This document shows, piece by piece, positions 22,431 through 31,805 of a DNA stretch of 64,000 nt; within the stretch, counting starts at the first letter, position 1; each line of letters opens with the position of its first letter. Below the pieces are notes generated by a model. The model was not told where the DNA came from. It saw only the letters and a list, made by a program, of their open reading frames with translations, and made no database searches. A program made the translations under genes and the position numbers. The DNA is from Phymorhynchus buccinoides (Eukaryota > Mollusca > Gastropoda > Neogastropoda > Raphitomidae), in NCBI GenBank assembly GCA_017654935.2, contig CM065706.1:5028435-5092434 (forward strand). The letters run 5' to 3'.

Positions 22431-23517
22431 AAAAGAAAAAAAGAAGAATTTTGAGAATCCTAATAATAGGCCTACAAGAAGAAACAAAGGGGTGACTGAA
22501 ACTATAATCCTATATTAACAAACACCGACCTCCGGCTTTGATGGAAGGGAGAGAGAGGGTCCTTTAAGGCCTTGGCACACGCTAACACAAATGGCTTGCT
22601 ACAACTAGTGTTAGCAAAATGAGACTATTTGCAAGTTACAAGTTGCAGTTGATACATACATAGGCCTACATACATCTATATCATTAAAAATTCGGGACTT
22701 TCCTGGAGTTGCACTGCCTCCGGGCATTGCCTCCAGGATCGTTCCCACCATCTTTATAGGCCTGTCTACTAATGTCTCATATGTGTTGTTCCAGACCAGA
22801 GGACATTAAACAGATTTTCATCCTGCAGTCGAAATCGCAGAGCTCGCGGCACACGCTGCAACTGTGATACAACCCCCTTGCAATCCTATGCTGAACCAAC
22901 CACAGGTAGACTCAGAAATATTGTTTTAAAATATATGCAGACTACTTATATGTAAACTAAAATGTAAAACTGGCAGAAAATAGTGTGCAGATCAAAACGA
23001 TGGTCAGTACAAGCGTCCGACGTCGAGTAGGCCTATCTAAAATCTTGAACTGACATAGAATACTAGGCCTACATGGGGGTGCTTTACACACTGTTTTGAT
23101 CTACATCGATTGAAGAAGAAAACATGCTGTGCAAGTACTCATCATTCATGATGCCGCCCATTTCACGGTTTATTTGGATTTTGGCCTCTTGGACCCTGTC
23201 CCGATTTTTGTAATCGGGACTCCTGGTTCCCAAATGCATGGAAAATTACGAATCAACTCGATCAGTTTGCATGTTTTAGTCCGACGCTTTCACTCCGCCA
23301 TTGTGACGCAAAAACCACGTGACACGCAACGACGCTCTGATTGGCTGGAGGTTTGCACTGTTGATTCGAAAGTCAGGATCTGAATAGGTTGTGGTATGCT
23401 GATCAAGAATATGACTGGTTATAGGGGTCTATGCCGATCATGGTAGTCATGATTGTAAGACCAATGGTTTTTCAGACTGCAGCCAACGCTGTAATAGTCA
23501 AGGTCAAGGTTATGGTC
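22431..23517. other. C1q intron sequence with a dispersed repeat and promoter-like motifs (copy A)
   Basis: 22683-22830 holds a ~140-bp dispersed repeat (CTGCCTCCGGGCATTGCCTC) also present at 25915-26045, 42870-43015 and 46050-46175. At about 23290-23345 there is a cluster of motifs (CCACGTGACA, GATTGGCTGGAG, an inverted CCAAT box) that could belong to a promoter upstream of the plus-strand fragment at 24083; this is only suggestive. An 84-codon open frame from a GTG at 23129 is identical in both copies but has no recognisable domain. Confidence 0.4.
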
Positions 23518-23547
23518 ATCAAAATGTTGCAACACACACATATACAA

Positions 23548-23630
<83 letters not shown>

Positions 23631-23631
23631 G
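23518..23631. repeat. (CAGA)n(CA)n microsatellite (copy A)
   Basis: CAGA repeats followed by a long CA tract; copy B (43708-43808) has fewer CAGA units and a shorter CA run. Confidence 0.95.
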
Positions 23632-24082
23632 ATCAGGAACTTGATCGGTTTTCGGTCCTTTACGCATTGATTTTCTGTGGGACCGATCGTTTTACTATCC
23701 AGCTGGTCCAGGGACTTATTGATTTTCCAGGCACTGGTCCCGTCAGTCAGTGTTCCAGATTACGCAGATCTGTACGTAAATTACGTACAAAGTTGCAAGT
23801 TTGACGTATACATTTTTCAGTCAATACGTCATTGTGACGTACACTGTACAGTTTTTCTCTCAGCTGATTGCTTCCTCAAACGTGTTCGCCGCGATCAGAA
23901 TGTTGAAGCCAATTCGGCTTGCGGGAAACGATCAACAATACTATACTATACTAACAAAATATACTGGGCCTATTCTTTCACTACTAGGCTTGAAGCAGAC
24001 GACAAAAACCACAGAGTAATTTCCCTTTGTTTCTCGCCACCCATGCTGCTGCTCGCACGCGCGTTTCTTGGAAGCAAAAAAA

Positions 24083-24337
24083 ATGGCGCTGCTTCGCTGG
24101 ATTGCGAAAACTTCGACGCAAAGTTCTTCCAAAGACTCTGAAGTCAGGTGACAAAAACCCTCGAACCAGTTCCAGGCCCTTCAACTTCAAGTTCTACTTC
24201 AACTCACACTGACAACTGTCAGTAGTGATGAAAAGAAGAAAGTAACTGGCAAATTCAAGTCAAGTTGGTGTGAAGAATTTGACTGGCTTCAGCATCGTGA
24301 TGGCAAGCTCTTCTGCAGTGCGTGCGTGCGTGCGCGT
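24083..24337 (+). pseudogene. Zinc-finger gene fragment inside the C1q intron (copy A)
   Basis: An ATG in good context (AAAAAAATGGCG) opens MALLRWIAKTSTQSSSKDSE and meets a stop. In another frame downstream the strand encodes DEKKKVTGKFKSSWCEEFDW followed by LQHRDGKLFCSAC. The K-F-x3-W-x3-F-x-W-L then C-x2-C arrangement resembles the TTF-type zinc finger at the start of ZNF862/C17orf113/KIAA1586-like, hAT-derived proteins. The reading frame then runs into a (GT)n microsatellite and nothing further of such a protein follows. Copy B has a different indel pattern, and in neither copy is the frame continuous. It is probably a 5' fragment of a transposase-derived gene; an active first exon is less likely. 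Confidence 0.4.
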
Positions 24338-24350
24338 GTTTGTGTGTGTA

Positions 24351-24409
<59 letters not shown>

Positions 24410-25027
24410 ATCATGATTACAAGTCTTATTTTTGAATTTATTTTTTACTAAACAATTAATATAAATAAATGACTCTTCAAGCTTTGTACACATTGTTAAA
24501 GAGATTTGTCTTTATTTTAGAGCATATTGTCCATCTATTATGGCTTTTACTTTTGACCCTCAAACATTTTCAAATGACCCTTAAAATTTGGGGGCAAAGG
24601 GTCATGATGACCCTTACAAATTTGGAAGCATGGGGAACTGGTCGTTTTTGTTTCAAGCTGAATTAAAGAATTTCACCGACACCGTTTTCGATTCAAACAA
24701 GAGGTCGGCGCAAACTTTCTAGTGACGTATGACTCGGGGGTGGGGGTGGGTGGAGAACGAAACAGAATCGAAGTCGTTTCTAACGTGTTACTTACAACTG
24801 TGTTCCGAGTGCATACGGAAAACCCCGATTGCGAGAGATCTCCGAGACTGAGTTATTTCCTGATCCACAGTGTGTGTCGTCAAACTTCTTCCGGTGGAGT
24901 GACAAACACAAAGATGATATTGTGATTAGGAAATAAAATGGGACTTACTGGTTGTCAAAAGGACTGATTGATTTTTTGGTCTGTCAGTCCCAGGACTTAT
25001 TGGTTTCAAAAGCCAGCCCGATCACTG

Positions 25028-25060
<33 letters not shown>

Positions 25061-25070
25061 ACGCACACAC
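24303..25070. other. (GT)n microsatellite and intron sequence (copy A)
   Basis: A GTGC/GT tract occupies about 24314-24408 (copy B's is much shorter, about 44501-44571). The rest is AT-rich intronic DNA, including a short repeated phrase TGACCCTTAAAATTT/TGACCCTTACAAATTT. (CA)n at 25027-25070 abuts the donor of the C1q exon. No gene seen. Confidence 0.6.
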
Positions 25071-25074
25071 CTAC

Positions 25075-25246
25075 ATGATATAAGCAGTAAAGATGTAGAG
25101 TCCCGCACAAGGGGCAGTGAAGACCCCTGTCTCCTCATTGTAGTGTTGGCCCTCGTTGAAGGTGACCATGTCGAACACCATGGCTCCCTGCTGCTTAGTC
25201 TTGCCAACATTCAGACCACATGCGTCGAAGAGGCGACAGGCTTTGG
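25075..25246 (-). CDS. C1q-domain protein, internal exon (copy A)
   Basis: The 172-bp exon encodes residues 511-566 plus split codons at both ends, the first half of the C1q domain: ACRLFDACGLNVGKTKQQGA, MVFDMVTFNEGQHYN and GVFTAPCAGLYIFTAYI. FDxVTxNxGxxYNxxTGxFTAPxxGLYxF is the C1q family core. The acceptor is ATTTTGCAG|CC (25247/25246). The donor is AT|GTAGGT (25075/25074) and the intron runs straight into a GT/GC microsatellite. Joined to the terminal exon the split codon is Met; in copy B the exon ends AG|GTAGGG and the codon is Arg. Incoming phase 1 matches the coiled-coil exon at 30195-31722. Confidence 0.85.
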
Positions 25247-25273
25247 CTGCAAAATGATCGCCACGTCACATTT

Positions 25274-25730
25274 TAGTATTTAGTATTATTCTAATCATGG
25301 AGACTTATCTCGACTATGAAATTCGGGCTGCTCTTCCCTCGGAGAACGCGTCGCCACAAGCGCAGCGCCCGCCCATTTTTATTATTATTATTTTTTTATT
25401 TTTTTTTGGAGGGGAGGGTGAGGAGGAGGGTATGGGGCAGATGTGGGAAACCTAGCTATCAATCTGGTCATACCAGGCAGCGGGATTTCTCCCTGCTCTT
25501 ACCAGCTTAAAAAAAACACGTCCCATGGGATTTTTAAGTACGTAAAACTTAGCTTCAAGTCACCATCCTATCCGAAGGACTCGGACGTTCAGTTCGATTT
25601 CCCTGTCGAACTAGAAAGAACTTAAAGGGCGAGGCCGGGATTCGAACCGGGGTCACTCGATCACGCCGCGGTCACGCATTGAATTCGGTAGCGCAGACGA
25701 ACCACTTAGCCACTCTGCCACCTTCCTTCC
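25274..25730 (-). mobile_element. tRNA-derived SINE, type 2 (copy A)
   Basis: The minus strand carries GGTGGCAGAGTGGCTAAGTG (A-box region, 25722 downward) and a perfect B box GGTTCGAATCC (25648 downward). The head looks like a tRNA-Ser/Leu-type sequence with a long variable region. The body contains GAGTCCTTCGGATAGGATGG. The 3' domain (GCGACGCGTTCTCCGAGGGA, AGCAGCCCGAATTTCATAG) is shared with the type 1 SINE and ends in ACTAAATACT repeats. It lies in the C1q intron, same strand as the gene. As the tRNA part is joined to a SINE body it is not called a tRNA gene. Confidence 0.85.
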
Positions 25731-25794
25731 CATAGAATACAGGATACAATAGATGTAGGCCTACCCTGGGCAAGGCATCTCCGCTATAAAACAG

Positions 25795-25834
<40 letters not shown>

Positions 25835-26054
25835 AAATACTTGTAGCGGTGCCATAGCCGATGAGGTTTGAACCGAGGCGTGGTTACCGCTACACCTATC
25901 TGTATTAATTTTTTTTAAATCGGGACTTTACTGGTTTCGTACTGCCTCCGGGCATTGCCTCCAGTATTGTTCCCAACATATTTGTATTTACAAATGTCCC
26001 ATATGTGTCTGATTCAGACCAAGAGGACGTAAAACACCATTTTCGTCGTCGTCG

Positions 26055-26112
<58 letters not shown>

Positions 26113-26114
26113 AG

Positions 26115-26153
<39 letters not shown>

Positions 26154-26421
26154 TTTCAATGGGAATGTTTGTAGTTTTATTTCTTTGTAAAGCGCCATGA
26201 ATATAATTTTCTAGAAGCCCAGCTGTTCAGATTAGCACAATTATACTTGGTTGGGTCTTTCATTTATTTTCGGCAGACAACAGCGTGAGGTTTGGGTAGT
26301 CTAGTAGTACAGTGAAAGGTTTAGGAGTTTTTAATGAAACGAACCCTGGATTTTAAAGGAGGATCAAGATTATAATATTCAAACTCCGTTCGATTGTTCT
26401 TTGTGGCAAACACCAAATCTC
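25731..26421. repeat. Microsatellites and a dispersed repeat (copy A)
   Basis: (GT)n at about 25797-25830; a dispersed ~130-bp repeat with CTGCCTCCGGGCATTGCCTC at 25915-26045; (GTC)n(GT)n at about 26046-26152. 25846-25890 has weak tRNA-like character (CGGTTCAAACCTC on the minus strand), too degenerate to call. 26160-26416 is unique intronic DNA. Confidence 0.7.
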
Positions 26422-28116
26422 TGTGACGTAAGTGTCCCGCGCGACCCACTTTCTCCGTTTCTTATCTACACACCCCCCCCCCACCCTTTCTTTTCTCGGG
26501 CCGCCACTTTAATTGCCATCCACCATCAAACGGACGCCGATTAAGGCATTTGTCTCTTTGAAGCCCGATCTACCTCCCCATCACGAGAAAGTGACAACCA
26601 CGGTCGGCTCCCTTTGAACCCTTCCTTTCCGAGCACGAGAAAGATAGGAATGTCGGCACGTGATAACAATGTAACCGGCGCGTGATTGTTCGGTACTAGT
26701 ATGCATAAAATTATAGCATCATCTTGTGACGTTTCAATTGCTATAAACCAACCACAGGCTTTCATTGTTTGAAAGTGAAGGCTATAATTGGAGTAGTGAG
26801 AAAAAGTTTTCACACAAGACGCTGAAACCTAGCTAGAGCAACATTGCAGACTCAACCTCTCCCAGCCAGTCATAATAAGCCCAACTAGTGAGTATTATTG
26901 ATGGCTGGTGATTGAGATTTGGTTTTGTTTGATCCTAGTTTTGATCTAGATCCTATGTTCAATGATGAATAAGGAGTAGATAGATATGTTATTGAAAAGA
27001 AGTGGTAAACAACATTCTATTTATGTGCACTGATTATTTTGTGTGTGTGTTTTTGACTTTAACTCTTTTGGTACCAGAACCGGATTTTATGCCTACTAAC
27101 CCTTTTGTCTATTTTTAGTAGGAAACCTGTGGGTTGCAATCTTGCACTTTATGATACCATTCCTTTCCAGGTGTTGGATGGAGAGTGATGTTGTCTTGAT
27201 CACCTTTTATGTTTTACTGATCTCAGTTTGTTAACTGAAATTCAGTTTATTTATTAACTAGTGCTATTGTACAAGGGCAGCCTTCTAGCCGGTTGGGATC
27301 CACTAATTCCCTGCCGACTGAAGCCCCTTGTCTCTAAGCCATAGAGATCTACATCCACCTTCTCCTGTGATTATCAGCAGGGCATCGTGGGCAGGACTCC
27401 CTGACTCACAAGGAAATAAGACGGGACCGCCGCCAAGACGCCCCGCACCCAGAATCCGCGAGGAGACCACGCCTAAACCGTGCCATCCCGCGAAGCCGTA
27501 ACCGGAACGACTGGGAGCTACTCTCACCTGACGAGCAAGCCCAGCCAACCCAGCACTCGCCGATCACTACGGAGGAACTTGACAACAGCTAAGTCCAGCG
27601 GACCGCGCCAATCACTTGAACTTTCCTCCGGACAATGAAAATGATTAGTGACCCTTCTCGCTTGGGGCTAACCTTCTAGAAAGACAAAAGTCTTGTAAAT
27701 CCTTTCGGATTTCATTGTCATTGTTTTTCATTCATATTTTGTTTTGGCGCCATTGAGCTGCTTTATTATTATTGTTGCATAATCTTATGCAGATTTTGTG
27801 AGTAAATAAAATACAAGTGTCAAATAATCCTGAACCCTTTGGTCAGACTGATGAGAGTGGGAGTCTTGTAATTTCATGTAAAACCCTACTTCTCTCTGTC
27901 TGCCATTAAGAGCAAATCAACCACTTGTTTTTCTTACAATCATACGAGCCAGAACCCGGGCACAAATATAAATTTATTAGATGAAAAGGGGCCGGGAAAG
28001 TTGCTCATCTCCCATACCCTAGAGAAGAGGGCAAAAGGCAAATTTTCTACGTGAAAATTTAACACACTAAAAGTCTTCCCTAGAGGCTTAACCTTTTAAC
28101 CCATTACCTCGTCACA
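26422..28116 (+). mobile_element. 1695-bp solo LTR, present only in copy A
   Basis: The insert begins TGTGACGTAAG and ends CCTCGTCACA, with the TG...CA ends of LTR retroelements. It is bounded by the 5-bp duplication ATCTC (26417-26421 and 28117-28121). Copy B has the undisturbed empty site with a single ATCTC near 46555. There is no gag-pol sequence, so it is a solo LTR left by recombination, or a small non-autonomous element. If read on the plus strand, CTATAAACC (26741) could be a TATA box and AATAAA (27805-27810) a polyadenylation signal; the GC-rich stretch 27340-27620 would then be transcribed. The family is not assigned, and the insert lies within a C1q intron. Confidence 0.8.
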
Positions 28117-28581
28117 ATCTCAACAATGTAGTCTTCATTTGTTTTCTCTTTATTATTGATTTTGGGGGGGGGGGTGGGGGTGGGGTGAGGGATGGGGTAG
28201 CAATCAAATCGAATGAACTTCTGCAAGAAAAAATATAATAATAATAATAATAATGAGCATTTATATGCGCTTATTCTTAAACAAGCCCTAAGCGCTTACA
28301 ATAATAAACAAATAAATGAATAATCCCCCCACAAAACAAAGACAAACAACAACAACAATAACAAGCAGTAGAAAATATGAGAATGTCAAACATTTCCTCG
28401 CATACACACACACATGCGTGCGCGCACACAAACGCGCACACACAAACAAAACACACACACACACACACACCACACCACACCACACCACACCACACAACAC
28501 ACGTCCGCACAAACCACACACTGCACACAAACACACGCGCAGAGAAGGGACAAAAATTACTTTCCAAAAGAACAGAGCAGG
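28117..28581. repeat. Poly-G, (AAT)n and CA/CCACA microsatellites with LINE 3' tail (copy A)
   Basis: G-rich tract at 28161-28190. (AAT)n at about 28236-28254, then, read on the minus strand, a LINE 3' end with TAAGCGCTTAGGGCTTGT and GCGCATATAAATGCTCATT. CA and CCACA repeats at about 28403-28500 are embedded in the LINE 3' UTR. Confidence 0.75.
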
Positions 28582-29412
28582 CTACGATTTGAAGAGAGTG
28601 GTTTTGAGGGAAGACTTAAATGAAGAAAGGGAGTTGGCAGAACGGAGAGGAAGAGGGAGTTTGTTCCAAGTAGAGGAGGCCTGAAAAGAGAAGGAACGTT
28701 CACCGAGAGTCCTGGTGCGGTAACGAGGGATCTGGAGGAGAGAAGTGTCAGAAGAGGAGCGTAACTGTCTAAGAGGTGTGTAAAGGTTCAGGAGATCAGT
28801 GAGATAAGAAGGAGCAAGACCATTCAGGGACTTGTAACAGAGCAGAGAGAGCTTGTATTCGATACGCCTTCCGACAGGAAGCCAGTGAAGAGATTCAAAC
28901 ATAGGGGTAGAATGAGAGAATTTGGAGCACCTCAGTACAAGGCGAGCAGCATTGTTTTGAATTTTTTAAAGTTTAGCGAGAACAGTTTGTGGGCAGCCAG
29001 CAAGAAGGGAATTACAGTAATCTAGTCTGGAGAGTACGAAGGCAGAGATGAGAGTTTTGGTAGCTTCCTCGGAAAGAAGATGTCTTACAGATCCAATGCG
29101 CCGAAGTTCTAAGTAACAAGCACGACAGACAGAGGAAATCTGGTTTTGGAAGGAGAGAGTCTGATCAAGTGTGACGCCAAGATTGCGTACAGTGGTAGAA
29201 GTGTGGATAAGAGAGTTTTCTAACTGGATGGAAGTGGGGACAGAGTTTGCTGACAAGAGTTTCTTGGGTACAATGAAAATCATTTCTGAAAAGAAACAAG
29301 AGGCAAAGCCTTGAAGGCTCACTCGAACAGGAAGGTGTGGGACAACAACAAAGATTGAGGGGGGGGTGTCTAGAGTACAAGATTGACAATAACATTTTAA
29401 AGTACAAATCAA
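28228..29412 (-). pseudogene. CR1/L2-like LINE 3' fragment (copy A)
   Basis: The minus strand encodes the conserved region after the RT palm: VRNLGVTLDQTLSFQNQISS, LSRLDYCNSLLAGCP, ESLHWLPVGRRIEYKLSLLC, YKSLNGLAPSYLTDLLNLYT and FSFQASSTWNKLPLPLR, ending LKTTLF. This is the typical C-terminus of CR1/L2-group RTs. A stop (CTT TAA) interrupts it at about 28965; copy B has CTT TTA there and is open. The endonuclease and RT catalytic domains are missing (5' truncation). The 3' end has an (ATT)n tail on the element strand. Upstream it abuts a tRNA-like sequence (29447-29503). Confidence 0.85.
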
Positions 29413-29446
29413 AACTATCGTTAATGGATATAACTAAAAACAAAAT

Positions 29447-29503
29447 GTCCTTGCCGAGAATCGGACCCGGAACCATTGGCATGACAGACACTCTACCAAT
29501 GAC
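29447..29503 (-). ncRNA. tRNA-like (SINE head) sequence next to the CR1/L2-like fragment (copy A)
   Basis: On the minus strand GTCATTGGTAGAGTGTCTG resembles an A box and CGGGTCCGATTCTCGG a B box, about 30 bases apart, followed by CAAGGAC. It is shorter than a functional tRNA and no full cloverleaf is evident, so it is a tRNA-derived SINE head or tRNA pseudogene. The LINE-derived open frame starts about 35 bp downstream. Copy B has the same at 47868-47926. Confidence 0.5.
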
Positions 29504-29752
29504 AAAATATATCGAGGCTTTCATTGTTGATGAGTTTCTTAACTCATATTGCCTGTTGAATACTCTCTAACCCACTAATCTAAAATGTTATATGTTTGTT
29601 ATCTGTTTACAGTGTTGTTTTAAGTATTTAATTATTCAAATCATTATTGTTTGAAAGCTTGCATAGACATCTACATGTGTGCAAAGTTTGAAACAATGTA
29701 TGCCTTCTATTTCCCGAGAACATGCCAACGTTAAAGTTTGGAAATTAGATCA

Positions 29753-29804
<52 letters not shown>

Positions 29805-29912
29805 CAGACCCACAGACCCACCCGAACAACTATTATACTATAGACTCACTTCGTGTTAACTTCGTTAACACGAGTGAGCCAAAAAGGAATTCTCAACCAA
29901 CAGGTAAATAGG

Positions 29913-29951
<39 letters not shown>

Positions 29952-30039
29952 CATGGACGAGGAGTGTTGCGGAGTTGAGTGTACGCACGCGCGCGCACAC
30001 ACACACACACACATGCAGAGATAGAATCACTTAGATATC

Positions 30040-30085
<46 letters not shown>

Positions 30086-30165
30086 AAGAGAGACAGAGAC
30101 ACAGAGAGAGAGGGGGGGAGAGCGAGAGAGAGAGAAACAGACAGAGAGACAGAGAGAGCGAGCTC
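29504..30165. repeat. C1q intron with (CA)n and (GA)n microsatellites (copy A)
   Basis: CA tracts at about 29753-29801 and 29916-29949, GC/CA at 29983-30012, GA at about 30042-30160. 29840-29875 has a small hairpin (CACTTCGTGTTAACTTCGTT, AACACGAGTG). No gene. Confidence 0.8.
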
Positions 30166-30194
30166 TTACAACTTTCCACTCATAGCCAACTCAC

Positions 30195-31722
30195 CCAGTG
30201 TCGTCTTCAGCATGGCAATGTCTTCAGTATTGGTGCCCACCTCCTTCTGCATGTCGTTGAGGATGGCCAGCTGACCGTCAATATTCTGCAGATGTCCCCA
30301 GACATTCTGCAACTCGAGGCAAAGGGTCTGCAGCCTGCTAACATCTGTTGCGGAACGGTGGTTGCCATCTGCCTGTGGCATGTTGTTGTATACTGCAGAT
30401 GCGATGACATCTGCCTGCGGATTGTTGACATCTGCTTCCGATTGGTTGTCATCTGCCTGCGGCATGTTGTTATAGTCCGCAGATTCGTTGTCATCTTCAG
30501 GTACGTTGTAATCTGCCTGCGGCATGTTGTTATAGGCCGCAGATTCGTTGTCATCTTCAGGTACGTTGTAATCTGCCTGCGGCATGTTGTTATAGGCCGC
30601 AGATTCGTTGTCATCTTCAGGTACGTTGTAATCTGCCTGCGGCATGTTGTTATAGGCCGCAGATTCGTTGTCATCTTTAGGTACGTTGTAATTTGCCTGC
30701 GGCATGTTGTTATAGGCCGCAGATTCGTTGTCATCTTCAGGTACGTTGCAATCTGCCGGCGGCATGTTGTTATAGGCCGCAGATTCGTTGTCATCTTCAG
30801 GTACGTTGCAATCTGCCGGCGGCATGTTGTTATAGGCCGCAGATTCGTTGTCATCTTCAGGTACGTTGCAATCTGCCGGCGGACAGCGCAATTCGGCATT
30901 GAAATCTGCCCATGAGTGAAAGGACACATCTGCTTCCGATTGGTCGCGATCTCTCTGCGGATTGTCGACACCTGCTTCCGATTGGTCGCGATATCTCTGC
31001 GGATTGCCGACACCTGCTTCCGATTGGTCGCGATCTCTCTGCGGATTGTCGACATCTGCTTCAGATTGGTTGCGATATGCCTGCAGCTTCTCAACATCCG
31101 CAGCACACTGGCTGCAGTTTGACTGCAGCTGAGACATCTGCATCACCAGTCCGTCGACTTTGCTGACGATTTCTTTGATCTCGATGTAGGGAGGTTCCGC
31201 CCCGTCTGGCGGCTTTGTCTGACAACCAGGGCTGGTACCCTGCATCATCTCTGCCTTCATCTTCTCTTGCTCCTCTCTCAGCCGGTTCTGATCCGAAATA
31301 ATTTCGTCGTGATCGGCATTAAAGGCATCTAGATACACTTTCAGCGCGGCAAAGTCCTCTTCAAGAACCGACTGACTGTCCCGCAGCTTCGAGACGCTCG
31401 GCTGAAGCTGCTCGTGATCTTTCTGAAGTTGGCTGTGGTTGTCTCGGAGTAGTGTATGATCTCTTTGAAGCTGAGAATGATCCTCTCGGAGGGACGTGAA
31501 CTGAGCGTGAAGATGGGAGATTTCGTTGGAAAGCTCATCGTTCTTCTTGTGCATGTCGACGTACAAGAGCGAGGTCTTTTCTTCCAGGTGGGCGAACTTT
31601 GCAGTGAGGTCTTCTAACGTCCTGGTCATCCTAACTTCGTTCGTGAACATCTTGGGTTTGGGTGGAGGGTTAGGTTTAGGTCGGAGATGAGATGAGACTT
31701 TAGACTTTGCTTGATCTCCCAT
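30195..31722 (-). CDS. C1q-domain-containing protein, coiled-coil and VNTR exon (copy A)
   Basis: The 1528-bp exon encodes residues 1-509 of a predicted 649-residue protein. The start is the first ATG of the frame, in good context (ATCAAGATGGGA); an upstream TGA (31794-31792) closes the frame and a good acceptor (CTCTTTGCAG) ends at 31807, so a 5' non-coding exon is likely. Residues ~35-165 form a heptad coiled coil (HSQLQRDHTLLRDNHSQLQK). A second coiled segment lies at ~460-509. Residues 225-266 are three 14-residue repeats (DNPQRDRDQSEAGV) and 281-420 seven 20-residue repeats (PPADCNVPEDDNESAAYNNM). The frame runs on to TAA at 30168, but CTGG|GTGAGT at 30195/30194 is a near-perfect donor and leaves phase 1, as the C1q exon at 25246 needs. 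Coiled coil plus C1q is the usual molluscan C1q-protein design (pattern recognition, oligomeric). No signal peptide is visible in this exon. The splice join is inferred. Confidence 0.75.
30480..31065. repeat. Coding minisatellites of 60 bp and 42 bp (copy A)
   Basis: Seven 60-bp units (about 30471-30890) differ by a few substitutions: GGCGGCA against CTGCGGCA-type units form two subfamilies, three of the first and four of the second. Three 42-bp units with GATTGGTCGCGATCTCTCTG lie at about 30925-31060. Both periods are multiples of three, so copy number changes keep frame. Confidence 0.95.
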
Positions 31723-31805
31723 CTTGATTTTGGCTGTTGGTCGTAGCTGTTTTAAACGTTTCAGAATTTGCTGAGAATGTCTGTTCAAATGTCACTGAAG
31801 AATGA

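Noticed and set aside
23129..23383. 84-codon frame identical in both copies
   Set aside because: It starts at GTG, shows no domain, and the surrounding non-coding sequence is equally conserved between the copies, so identity is not evidence of coding.
25627..25730. A functional tRNA gene on the minus strand
   Set aside because: A and B boxes are good, but the sequence is continuous with a SINE body and a shared SINE 3' domain, and recurs in copy B in the same context.
27303..27548. 81-codon minus-strand frame in the solo LTR
   Set aside because: It lies in the GC-rich part of an LTR with no gag or pol similarity; chance open frame.
30292..30915. 207-codon plus-strand frame (VVICLRHVVIGRRFVVIFRY repeats), also at 48713-49336
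   Set aside because: It is the antisense shadow of the 60-bp coding repeats. The minus-strand frame has the coiled coils, the donor site and the phase match to the C1q exons.
30207..31106. 299-codon second minus-strand frame across the C1q repeats
   Set aside because: It is a frame-shifted reading of the same 42- and 60-bp repeats, open only because of periodicity.
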